Positions 1-7,562 of a DNA stretch of 64,000 nucleotides are shown here, piece after piece; within the stretch, counting starts at the first letter, position 1; the number at the start of each line of letters is the position of its first letter. The stretch spans positions 186,001 to 250,000 of the forward strand of contig NZ_JAAIVJ010000004.1 of the NCBI RefSeq assembly GCF_011008935.1, written 5' to 3'. The DNA comes from Tabrizicola oligotrophica. Its GTDB lineage: Bacteria > Pseudomonadota > Alphaproteobacteria > Rhodobacterales > Rhodobacteraceae. The notes beneath the pieces were generated by a model. The model was not told the origin of the DNA and searched no databases. It saw only the letters and a program-made list of their open reading frames with translations. The position numbers were made by a program, and so were the translations under genes.

Positions 1-16
1 GCAGGCCGGCGCGCGC

Positions 17-670
17 TTACTTCTTCGCGCGCCAGCTTGCGAGCCAGGCCCTGATCCGGCCAATCACGCCGCTGGCCTTGGCCTCGACCCCGTCCCAGGT
101 CTCGCCCATTTCCGCCGCGACCGGCTCGACCGAGCGTTCCCAGAACTGCGCCCACATCCGGCGGATCATCACCACGAGGAAAATCAGGAAGGCGATGACG
201 ACGACCGGCACCCAGGGGATGATCCGCTCATCCGGCCCGGTCGCCTCGCGCATCGAAACCGCGTTCGGGTAGATCGACAGGAACGGGAAGCGCCAGCCGT
301 AATGGGTCACCACCACCCATTTCGGCGCCTCGGCGGTGGATTTCAGGTTGCCCGCCTCGGCTTGCAGGTTGGAGCTGTCGTATTTGAAATAGGGCGGCCA
401 GATCCAGCCGGTATCCTCGTTGCGGTAGACGATCACACCGCCATCGGCATAGGAGGCGTCTATGAAACGGATGTCGCGCGTTGTCGTGCTTTCCGCCGTG
501 CCGATGTCGGGCACCGAATAGGCCCAGGAGTTCTCGGGGCCGACCGAGGTCAGCCGGTTGTAGGTGTTGGTGATCCGCACGATGTCATGCTGCGGCAGCG
601 TGTAATGCAGGAAGCCCAGCACGAAGAGCGCCGCGATGATCCTGAACGCCCATTTCACCTTGGTCCACAT
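17..670 (-). CDS. DUF1523-type membrane-anchored protein
   Basis: This 217-residue protein has one N-terminal transmembrane helix (about residues 8-24) and a second hydrophobic helix near residues 150-170. Between them is a roughly 120-residue domain expected to lie in the periplasm, and the C-terminal tail is basic. The arrangement and the N-terminal IVRITNTYNRL region resemble DUF1523 proteins of Rhodobacteraceae; I recall the family but cannot give a biochemical role. It is the last gene of the minus-strand operon that begins near 7284, and it starts 12 bases after the small membrane-protein gene at 683. Operon membership suggests it works with the AAA ATPase upstream. Confidence 0.7.
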   Translation of the reverse strand: MWTKVKWAFRIIAALFVLGFLHYTLPQHDIVRITNTYNRLTSVGPENSWAYSVPDIGTAESTTTRDIRFIDASYADGGVIVYRNEDTGWIWPPYFKYDSSNLQAEAGNLKSTAEAPKWVVVTHYGWRFPFLSIYPNAVSMREATGPDERIIPWVPVVVIAFLIFLVVMIRRMWAQFWERSVEPVAAEMGETWDGVEAKASGVIGRIRAWLASWRAKK

Positions 671-682
671 CGCGAAAATCCC

Positions 683-964
683 TTACTGTGCGTTGATGAC
701 GTAGACGGTGGCCAGAAAGACCACCATCGGAATGATATAGACCAGAAGGATCAACCGTCGCCGCAGGCTGTGGCGATAGGCCTGCATCCCGGACTCGATA
801 TAGGTGGCGCGCTCGTCCTTCGCAGCCCCCTCGCGCGCCGGATCGGTGTCCCATTCCTTTTCAAGCTTTTCCCGCCGCATCGAGCGGGAATAGATCGAGA
901 CCAGCAGATAGACCACCGTCAGGATGACAAAGGCCAGAATCCCCGCCCGAAACAATGCGATCAT
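683..964 (-). CDS. small two-helix membrane protein, unknown function
   Basis: The product has 93 residues, with a hydrophobic helix at about 3-24, a charged middle segment rich in Arg/Lys/Glu, and a second helix at about 71-90. The ATG at 964 was chosen because it overlaps the stop codon of the upstream gene in an ATGA (961-964), the usual sign of translational coupling. Both ends look membrane-inserted, with the charged loop in the cytoplasm. I do not recognise the family. Its place between an uncharacterised cytosolic protein and a DUF1523-type protein suggests a membrane component of the same complex or pathway. Confidence 0.7.
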   Translation of the reverse strand: MIALFRAGILAFVILTVVYLLVSIYSRSMRREKLEKEWDTDPAREGAAKDERATYIESGMQAYRHSLRRRLILLVYIIPMVVFLATVYVINAQ

Positions 965-2319
965 CGCCGTCCCCCGCTTGCGCCCCAAGGCCCGACCACC
1001 GGCCCCACATCGCGCGCGGGCCGCGGCGCGGGGCGGTCGCGGGCGTCCATCGACGGCTCCGGCCCGAACAGCGCCGCGCGCGCGCCCTGCGCATCCACCT
1101 TGTACTCGCGTTCCAGAAAGCCCGCCACCCATTGCCGCTTGCGCTCGGACCAGCGGGCGTAATGGGCGTAGAACAGTTCCTTGTGGGTGATGAACATCTG
1201 CCGCACGTCCATCGGGGCAAGTTCGCTGAGAAGCATGTTCACCAGATCGCGGTCTTTGCCGGGGGCGGCGCGCAGGGTGTAGAAATAGCAGGCGTGTTCG
1301 CTGGTGATGCGTGGCCATGGCCCCTGACCTTCAACCCAGCGCAAGAGGCTGGCCAGGCCGAGGAATTCGTCGGGCAGCGCATCGCCCAAGCGGTAGGCGA
1401 TCTTGCGGAGTTCAGTCCGCCGAGCATCGCCGATCTCCAGCCCCAGCGCCTCGGCCGCTTCGACCAGAATGAAATCCATCTTCTGCCGCAGGACCGCCGC
1501 CGCATCCAGCCCCCGCGCCTGCACGATGGGTTCCACCAGCCCGTTGCGATCCAGCCATTCGGCGATCTGGTTGCGGCGGGTCATATCCATGACCGGGCTG
1601 ATCGGCATAGCGCCAAGGCTCTCGCGTGGCAGCGAGGCGATCACGCCGGGAAAGGCCACGTCCTGAAACACATAGATGCCGCCGAAATGGCTGGTCCAGA
1701 AATTCGGCTGCTGGAAGGTCATGGCGGGCAGGCTGATCGGCACTCGGGTCACATCACCGGTCTTTCTTGCCAGCGCAATCATCTCGGCAATCAGCACGTC
1801 GTCACGCCAGCCATCCGGCTCCTGCCGGAAACGGTTGATCTGCCCCGCCAGCCTTTCGGCATCCGCCACATGGCCACCGATGGTGTCGGCCTCGACCGTC
1901 ACCTGTTTCATCTCCAGAAGCCGCGCCGGCGCGGAGACCTCATAAACCGAACCCTGCAACTCCCCGCACACCGCATCCCGCGCCGTCAGGGCAAAAAGCT
2001 GCGCTTCATTGGCCTCGATGAACTGCATGAGAATGCCGCGAGAGGTGGAGAACTTCATGTTCAGAAGCGGCGCGGTCTTCTGGCTGGTGGTCAGCAGGAT
2101 GAACTGCCGGTTCGCCCCGTTGGGGTTAAGGTAGATCGGATCGCCCAGCTCATCCCCGATTTCCGGAGAGTAGCCGGAAATGTCGATGTGGAAATCGGTG
2201 AGCTTCGTGGTCTTGCCGGTCAGGTGCTTCAGCGCGCGGTTATAGCGCTCGACCAGCGCCGGCGAGGAGATTTCGATGAGATTGCCGAACATCAGGCCGG
2301 CGGCGATGAGGCGGTTCAT
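961..2319 (-). CDS. conserved protein of unknown function (possibly DUF6638)
   Basis: This 452-residue protein has no signal peptide or clear transmembrane helix, so it is probably cytosolic. The start is placed at the ATG at 2319 (MNRLIAAGLMFGN); longer readings would run into the palindromic repeat at 2342-2459 and are not believable. I associate this type of protein with DUF6638 but am not certain, and no catalytic motif is visible. It is translationally coupled to the small membrane-protein gene downstream. The AAA ATPase gene lies upstream, beyond a DUF559 gene that looks inserted. It is likely a partner in the same uncharacterised pathway. Confidence 0.65.
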   Translation of the reverse strand: MNRLIAAGLMFGNLIEISSPALVERYNRALKHLTGKTTKLTDFHIDISGYSPEIGDELGDPIYLNPNGANRQFILLTTSQKTAPLLNMKFSTSRGILMQFIEANEAQLFALTARDAVCGELQGSVYEVSAPARLLEMKQVTVEADTIGGHVADAERLAGQINRFRQEPDGWRDDVLIAEMIALARKTGDVTRVPISLPAMTFQQPNFWTSHFGGIYVFQDVAFPGVIASLPRESLGAMPISPVMDMTRRNQIAEWLDRNGLVEPIVQARGLDAAAVLRQKMDFILVEAAEALGLEIGDARRTELRKIAYRLGDALPDEFLGLASLLRWVEGQGPWPRITSEHACYFYTLRAAPGKDRDLVNMLLSELAPMDVRQMFITHKELFYAHYARWSERKRQWVAGFLEREYKVDAQGARAALFGPEPSMDARDRPAPRPARDVGPVVGPWGASGGRR

Positions 2320-2341
2320 GGCGTGGCTCCTTGGGCAAGCA

Positions 2342-2459
2342 CCCCCCACCCCCTCCCTCCCCACAAGGGGGAGGGGGCCGCCTTGGAAACAGGGCGTGCC
2401 ATGTGCCGCTTGGCACCTCCCCTCCCCCTTGTGGGGAGGGGCCGGGGGTGGGGGGAAAG
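2342..2459. repeat. inverted pair of palindromic CCCCTCCCC/GGGGAGGGG elements
   Basis: Two copies of a GC-rich element face each other: 2342-2377 and 2417-2459. Each has a self-complementary core (CCTCCCC-ACAAG-GGGGAGG or its complement) next to a C-run/G-run. The pair closes off the 3' side of the DUF559 gene. Related copies lie at 2892-2933, 2970-3007, 45430-45470 and 48246-48286. Each can fold into a stem-loop. Confidence 0.85.
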
Positions 2460-2492
2460 CCGGCCAGTCTGCAAACCAGATCCAGTCATTCC

Positions 2493-2882
2493 TCACATCC
2501 CTTCAACATCTCTCCGTCCCCCTTGCGGGGGCGGGGGGCAAGCTTCCAAAGCATCAAGCACCACCTGCATCACCCCGTCCAGATTGCCGTCCACGTCGGC
2601 GTTCCAGAACCGCAAGATGGTGAAGCCTTGCGTCTGAAACCACGCATCGCGCGCGGCATCATCGGCCCCGCCATGCTGCCCGCCATCCACCTCGATCACC
2701 AATTGGCGGCCGAAATCGGCAAAGTCGGCAATGAACCGCCCCACCGGCGCCTGCCTGCGGAAATTCAGGCCCAGACGATGATTGAAGTCGCGCAGTTGCG
2801 CCCAAACCCGGCGTTCCTGCGGCGTCATCTCTGACCGCAACCGGCGGGCCTTGGCGCGGGTGTCGGGCGCGATATCCGTCAT
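2493..2882 (-). CDS. DUF559 (Vsr-like) endonuclease-domain protein
   Basis: This 129-residue protein carries the DUF559 signature. There is an N-terminal basic segment (RAKARRLRSEMTPQERRVW), then GLNFRRQAPVGRFIADF at about 43-59, an IEVDGGQH motif that matches the catalytic region of the Vsr/PD-(D/E)XK-like fold, and a C-terminal ILRFWNADV. The family is predicted to be a very-short-patch-repair-like nuclease; activity is inferred. The ATG at 2882 is preferred because the reading upstream of it is repeat sequence. The last residues (PPPPQGGRRDVEGM) are themselves encoded by GC-rich repeat-like DNA. Inverted repeat pairs lie on both sides, so the gene looks like a cassette inserted into the surrounding operon. 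Confidence 0.8.
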   Translation of the reverse strand: MTDIAPDTRAKARRLRSEMTPQERRVWAQLRDFNHRLGLNFRRQAPVGRFIADFADFGRQLVIEVDGGQHGGADDAARDAWFQTQGFTILRFWNADVDGNLDGVMQVVLDALEACPPPPQGGRRDVEGM

Positions 2883-2891
2883 GGCGCGGCG

Positions 2892-3007
2892 CCCCCCACC
2901 CCCGGCCCCTCCCCACAAGGGGGAGGGGAGGTGACGGACGACATAGGGCGGGATCTTTGCCCAAGGTGGCCCCCTCCCCCTTGTGGGGAGGGATGGAGTG
3001 GGGGGAA
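2892..3007. repeat. second inverted pair of palindromic elements
   Basis: Copies at 2892-2933 and 2970-3007 are in opposite orientation and lie immediately 5' of the DUF559 gene. They have the same core as the pair at 2342-2459 (CCTCCCCACAAGGGGGAGG or its complement, plus a C/G run). The DUF559 gene therefore sits between two such pairs. Confidence 0.85.
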
Positions 3008-3011
3008 AGGG

Positions 3012-4946
3012 TCAGCCATTGGCCTTCCCCTCCAGATACCGCCGCTTGGCCTCTTCCTGCCGCCCAAACTCCCGCACCATCCCCTCGATCGCCACCTCAT
3101 CCGACTTGTCGGCATAGCGGAATTCGCTGTCCGCATAGCGGTTGATCTCCTGCACCACCATCTCGACCGTAATCGGCGTCATCAGGCCCCGGATCATCGC
3201 CAGCTTCTCGTCATAGCCCTTGAACAGGAACAGATCGGGGTTCTCCATCCACTCATCGGGCAGTTCGAAATCCATCGCCCGCACCTTCACGGCATCGGTG
3301 ATGTTCTTGACCGCCCGGCCGGTGAACCGCTCATCCGCCTGCTGGATGGCCTTCAGGTAAGCCCCGAGCTTGGCAATCGTGTCCAGAGGGCCGATGTCCA
3401 CCGCCACCTTGTCCCAGACCTTCACCAGACCCGCCTCATGCGGGCGCGAATGGCCCTCGAAACTGGCGGCGACGGCGCGTTTGATCTCTTGCGCGGCGAA
3501 CAGGTCATGCGCGCCCAAAGGGATCTGATGGTTTTTCCCCAGCAAGAGGCTGAGAATGTCGATGTAATCCTCACGGCTCTGCGGCCCGTCCACCAGAAAC
3601 CGCGCCCCAGCCCGCTGGCGCAGCGCGTCGTCCACGTTCTCGGGAAAGTTCGAGAACATCCCGAAAGTGCAATTGCCGCGCACCACCGTATTGGCCCCGG
3701 CAAAGGCCCCCATGAACACCGCCGTCACTTCCTGCTGACCGGCCGAGGACTGCCGATCCCCGCGCTTGCCGGCCACTTGGTCAATGTCGTCAATCGTGCC
3801 GAACCCGATCACCGCGGGGTCAAGCACATTGTCGACGAAGGCCTTGGCGTTCTGCCCCGACTTGCCCTGATAGCTGTCGATCTGGTCGATGGAGAAGTTC
3901 TGGTAGCGGAACGGATAACCCGCCACCTTGCAGTAATCGTTGAGAAGTCCTGCCATCATCTGGATGAGCGTGGTCTTGCCGGTGCCGGGCTTGCCATCGC
4001 CCATGAAGGTGAAGATGAAGCCGCCAAGCTCGGCAAACGGGTTCAAACGACGCTCGAAATCATAGGCCATCAGCATCTTCGCCAGCCGCATCGACTGGTA
4101 TTTCGCGATGTGGTTGCCCACCACCTCCTGCGGCTTTTTGAACTGCATGGCGAGCGCGCCGCCCTTGGCCGCCCGGGCCGGCTTGAAGCCGGAAATCGCC
4201 AGCCCGTCCGCCTCGACCTTCCAGCTCGATCCGGTGAAAGCCGCCGTGCCGCCCGCGGTCTGCGCCCGCAGCGCGACCTTCTGCATCAGCGCCTCGGCGA
4301 AGGCGGCGAGGGTGGCCACAAGGCGCGGCTCGTCGCTGGCGAAGGTGGCAATGTCCTGATCCAGCTCCCACAAGGCGCCTTGCAGGGCCAGGGGTGCGTT
4401 ATCAGTCAAGACCTCCTCCACCTCGCCGATTTCAACAGTGGTGGCGCCGAGATGCGGGGCGAGCAGGAAGGCCGCGCTGTTGGCGAAGGTGTACAGCACC
4501 GCCAGCGCCTCGCCGGCCAGAAGGTCGGTGAACTCGGCGCGCTTTGCTTCAGGAAGACGGCCCTCAAGATTGGCCTTCTTCAACTCGGCCAGCCCCGATT
4601 GTGCCGAAACCGCCTCCCCCAGCGCCAGCGCAATTGCCACGCTGCGCCGCAGTGCGCTCAGCGCTGAGGCTTGCAGCGGCGAAATCAGCCCGTCGCCGAA
4701 GCCTTCGATCCGCTCATAAAGCCGCACGCCGCCCGGCCGCGCGGTCGATCGCGCCGCCATGCCCGGCACGGTGGAGCGAAAGCGCGGCCGCGCGCCGATG
4801 CCGGGCGACCGCTCCGCCTCCGCCGCCGGCGCGCTCGCCTTTGCCAGTCGCGGGGCGTGGTCAAAGCCCGAAAGCAGACCCAGCGCGGCGGCGTACTGCG
4901 CCCGGATCGCGTCTTCCCTCAACTCCATCGTATCGCGCGTGACCAT
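3012..4946 (-). CDS. AAA-type ATPase of unknown function
   Basis: This 644-residue cytosolic ATPase has a P-loop GDGKPGTGKT at residues 316-325 (Lys324), a Walker B-like segment ending IDDID at 385-389, and a later arginine-rich DDALRQRAGARF segment that could supply sensor or arginine-finger residues. The N-terminal 300 residues are an uncharacterised helical region. Two nearby ATGs compete; the one at 4946 is chosen because GGAGG lies 6 bases upstream, whereas it directly abuts the ATG at 4952. The gene is flanked by a repeat pair on each side. With a coiled-coil protein and small membrane proteins in the same operon, it may drive an ATP-dependent remodelling step; this is inference. Confidence 0.75.
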   Translation of the reverse strand: MVTRDTMELREDAIRAQYAAALGLLSGFDHAPRLAKASAPAAEAERSPGIGARPRFRSTVPGMAARSTARPGGVRLYERIEGFGDGLISPLQASALSALRRSVAIALALGEAVSAQSGLAELKKANLEGRLPEAKRAEFTDLLAGEALAVLYTFANSAAFLLAPHLGATTVEIGEVEEVLTDNAPLALQGALWELDQDIATFASDEPRLVATLAAFAEALMQKVALRAQTAGGTAAFTGSSWKVEADGLAISGFKPARAAKGGALAMQFKKPQEVVGNHIAKYQSMRLAKMLMAYDFERRLNPFAELGGFIFTFMGDGKPGTGKTTLIQMMAGLLNDYCKVAGYPFRYQNFSIDQIDSYQGKSGQNAKAFVDNVLDPAVIGFGTIDDIDQVAGKRGDRQSSAGQQEVTAVFMGAFAGANTVVRGNCTFGMFSNFPENVDDALRQRAGARFLVDGPQSREDYIDILSLLLGKNHQIPLGAHDLFAAQEIKRAVAASFEGHSRPHEAGLVKVWDKVAVDIGPLDTIAKLGAYLKAIQQADERFTGRAVKNITDAVKVRAMDFELPDEWMENPDLFLFKGYDEKLAMIRGLMTPITVEMVVQEINRYADSEFRYADKSDEVAIEGMVREFGRQEEAKRRYLEGKANG

Positions 4947-4993
4947 CACCATCCTCCAACACCTGTGCCTCTGCCCGGCCTTCGCCTCCGGCG

Positions 4994-5074
4994 GGGATAT
5001 TTGCACCAGTATGAAAGGCCGACTGTCTTTCATACTGGTGCAAATATCCCGGGGGTCCGGGGGCTGGCCCCCGG
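4994..5074. repeat. hairpin plus perfect 24-base inverted repeat with GGATATTT core
   Basis: Arms at 4994-5017 and 5027-5050 are exact reverse complements of 24 bases separated by 9 bases; the arm contains GGATATTTGCACCAGTATGA. Next to it, 5057-5074 folds as CCGGGGGC-TG-GCCCCCGG. Read on the minus strand the order is hairpin, C-run, GGATATTT, CAGTATGAAAG. Related elements lie at 37531-37598 and 45327-45392. It sits between the gene ending at 5086 and the AAA ATPase gene and could be a terminator or processing site. Confidence 0.85.
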
Positions 5075-5085
5075 GGCGGCCGCCG

Positions 5086-6207
5086 TCATACCGCCGGAAT
5101 GATCTGTCCTGCCGCCCCGACGACGAATTTCCGATAGGGGCGCAGACCGGGGGCGTCGACTTCGACCAGGGCCTGAAACACCGGCTCGGGCAGGATCACC
5201 ATGCGTTCGGTCGAGGTGGTGCCGGTGTCGATGCCGTGGACCGGGTCCAGCTTCCAAATCTGGCGGTTGGCGGTGGAGAACCAGCCATCCTTCACCTCCT
5301 CCTCGCGGTCCGAGACGATATCCTCGACCGTCCACACCAGCGCCCAATCCTGCCCGTCCGGCGCGCTGGCGGCTTTCAACACGTCGGAAATCGGCCCCGA
5401 TTGCAGGGTGAAGTCCTGGCTGTGCATCGGGCCAAGCGTCAGGCGGCGCAGGCGTTTGGGGTGGATCGCCGCGAAATCCTTGTCAAAGCCCTGTGCCATG
5501 GTCAGAAGTTTCAGCCCGCCCACCGATTGCGCCATCAGGCCCTGTTGCACCAGCGGCCAGCGGCGGTCGTCATTCGGCAGCGGCTTCTTCCCCGAGTCCT
5601 GCACGTCGAAAAGATAGACCACCGGCAGGTTGGTCTGGGTGTCCCAGACTGCCCAGTGGATCAGGAACTGCCGCCGGTCTGCGGCCTCGGCGATGAACTG
5701 CGCCTCGGGGTCGTTGCGCGCCCAGAAGAGGCCGCCCGCCGCCAGCGCCTCGTAGTAAAGCCGCTGCGAAAGGGCGAATTGCAACTCGGTCGGCACCGTC
5801 AGGTCGCGGACGATCTGGCGCACCATGCGGTCTTTCAGCTCGGCTTCCGAGGCCATGCCCGACAGGTGCTTGCCGACCTGCGCGGCATCCAGTGCCATGG
5901 TCATCAGCTCCTGCGCCACCGGAAAGCCCGACTCGTGCCGGTCAAAGGTAAGGCGCGGGGCGGTGTCGGTGCGGCCCGTCATCAGGTATTTGTGGCTCAA
6001 CGCCGCAAAGCTGGCATTGAGGCCGGCCAGATAGCGGCCCAGCACGCGCGCCTCGGTGCGCGTCAGCCTGCCCTCAGCCTCGACCTCTCCGGCCACCCGG
6101 CCGAGATGCCCGGTGATCCGGTCGAACTTGGCGAAGTAGCGCCGCGCGATGGCGGTGTCGTAAAGCTCGGTATGGTCGGAGACCAGAGCCTCCTTGATCT
6201 CGGCCAA
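5086..6207 (-). CDS. conserved cytosolic protein of unknown function
   Basis: This 373-residue protein has no signal peptide or transmembrane segment. The N-terminal 100 residues look helical and the middle and C-terminal parts look like a mixed alpha/beta fold; no known catalytic motif stands out. It starts 3 bases after the coiled-coil gene ends (6211), so the two are probably co-translated. A strong repeat/hairpin lies immediately 3' and may end or attenuate the transcript before the AAA ATPase gene. I do not recognise the family. The tight link to the coiled-coil gene and the ATPase suggests one functional unit. Confidence 0.65.
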   Translation of the reverse strand: MAEIKEALVSDHTELYDTAIARRYFAKFDRITGHLGRVAGEVEAEGRLTRTEARVLGRYLAGLNASFAALSHKYLMTGRTDTAPRLTFDRHESGFPVAQELMTMALDAAQVGKHLSGMASEAELKDRMVRQIVRDLTVPTELQFALSQRLYYEALAAGGLFWARNDPEAQFIAEAADRRQFLIHWAVWDTQTNLPVVYLFDVQDSGKKPLPNDDRRWPLVQQGLMAQSVGGLKLLTMAQGFDKDFAAIHPKRLRRLTLGPMHSQDFTLQSGPISDVLKAASAPDGQDWALVWTVEDIVSDREEEVKDGWFSTANRQIWKLDPVHGIDTGTTSTERMVILPEPVFQALVEVDAPGLRPYRKFVVGAAGQIIPAV

Positions 6208-6210
6208 GGC

Positions 6211-7284
6211 TTAGCCCCCGTAGGCGTTCTTGTCGTGTTTCTCGACAATGGCGGCAAAGCGGCGGGCAAAGCGTTCGTCGGCCTTGGCCTTTTGCTCAAG
6301 GATCTGGCGGGCGAAGACCATGTGGCCCTCGTGGGCCTCCAGCATGTCGGCCATCTTGTCATTGGTGGCAGCCCCGATCGCGGCCATGGCGGCCTGCGCC
6401 TCCTGGTCGGTTTTCACGCCGATTTCGTTGATGCGGTGGGCGACGTCCTGCTGCTGGGCGGTTTTCAAGCTTGAGGTCAGGGCATCATAAAGCACCACGC
6501 GCTGCTTGGTGTCGGTTTGCAGCTTGTTGATCAGCACCAGCTGCGTCGCCGCCTGATTGGTCAGGCTGTCCACCCAAGTCTTGCCCTTTTCGATATAGCG
6601 TTCAAGGGTCTGGCTTTTGGCCAGATGCACCTGTTCGTCCTGCACCAGCGCGTTGTATTTCGCGTTCAGCGCCGCCAGATCGGTTTCCAGCTTGGTGCGG
6701 GCGGCAGCGTCCTGTTCGACCGCGATCTTGTTTTCCAGCTCGATGATCTTGGGATCCATTGCGGCAATCTCGGCCCGCACGGTTTCCAGCGCCGCCACCG
6801 TGGTTTCGCGCTGGGTCAGCGTGTCGCCAAGGTTCACCTCGACGCGAGATTTCTGGCTGTTCAAGAGGTCAAGCTGGCCCTGCAACAACTTCACGATGAC
6901 ATCCGACTTGGCGATCAGGTCTTGCAGCTTGTCGTCAATCGAGGCGGTGCGCAGCCGTTCCTGCCGCATCGATTCCGATTTGGCGGCGGAAAAGAAGCCG
7001 ATGAAGCTCTCCATCCCGGTTTTCGACCGCATCTCGTCGAAGTCCTTGGAAAAGCCCGCCGTCACGTCGTCCAGCCCCATGATGAGTTCCGCGATATTGG
7101 CGTTCATCAGGTCGGTGTGCTTGTGCACGTCTTCCAGCGTGGCGTTCTCGATGTCGATCGCCGTCCCGCCCGCCTCAAGCTTGGCGCGGCTTGCTTCGAT
7201 CCGGGCGGTGATTTCGGAGATCTTGGCCTGCGCGGCGCTTACCTGCTTTTGGCTTTCCTGAATCTGCGCGTCGAAATCGGCCAT
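6211..7284 (-). CDS. long coiled-coil protein, possibly distantly TelA-like
   Basis: This 357-residue protein is almost entirely helical, with heptad-rich Gln/Glu/Lys/Ala segments at about 1-50, 115-215 and 225-300. It has no signal peptide. The middle and C-terminal parts (LTNQAATQLVLINKLQTDT, about residues 240-258) recall the toxic-anion-resistance TelA/KlaA family in character, but I see no decisive motif and treat that as a weak hint. It is the first gene of the minus-strand operon leading through the AAA ATPase to the membrane proteins. A structural or scaffold role is plausible. Confidence 0.65.
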   Translation of the reverse strand: MADFDAQIQESQKQVSAAQAKISEITARIEASRAKLEAGGTAIDIENATLEDVHKHTDLMNANIAELIMGLDDVTAGFSKDFDEMRSKTGMESFIGFFSAAKSESMRQERLRTASIDDKLQDLIAKSDVIVKLLQGQLDLLNSQKSRVEVNLGDTLTQRETTVAALETVRAEIAAMDPKIIELENKIAVEQDAAARTKLETDLAALNAKYNALVQDEQVHLAKSQTLERYIEKGKTWVDSLTNQAATQLVLINKLQTDTKQRVVLYDALTSSLKTAQQQDVAHRINEIGVKTDQEAQAAMAAIGAATNDKMADMLEAHEGHMVFARQILEQKAKADERFARRFAAIVEKHDKNAYGG

Positions 7285-7562
7285 CTGGCCCTCCCTTTGA
7301 ACTGGTCCGCCTGATTATGTAATGAAGATTCACATCATTGCATCCCTGCCGGCGAAGATATTTTCGGTGCGTGGCGCCTTGGGTCTATGCCTTATCCTTG
7401 CCGAAGTCAGGCCCCCCCGCAACGGGCTTGTCAGCCGGCGGCGGCGGGCTGCGGTATTTTGACCGGGGGCAGCGCGGGCCGGTCCGCTTTGCAGCCAAAT
7501 TTCCGCCGCTATTGCGCGGAAGATGGCCGGAAGGCAGTTCATGATATTTTGGGACAAGGCAT
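7285..7562. promoter_or_regulatory. divergent promoter region
   Basis: This 278-base gap separates the minus-strand ATPase operon from the plus-strand gene at 7563. The part nearest the operon (about 7313-7342) is AT-rich for this genome and could hold its promoter; AT-richer DNA at about 7495-7555 precedes the plus-strand gene. No convincing -35/-10 pair, RNA gene or reading frame was found. Confidence 0.4.

Noticed and set aside
2331-2834. Plus-strand Pro/Gly-rich frames over the DUF559 gene and repeats
   Set aside because: They translate the GC-rich repeats themselves and overlap a recognisable minus-strand protein.
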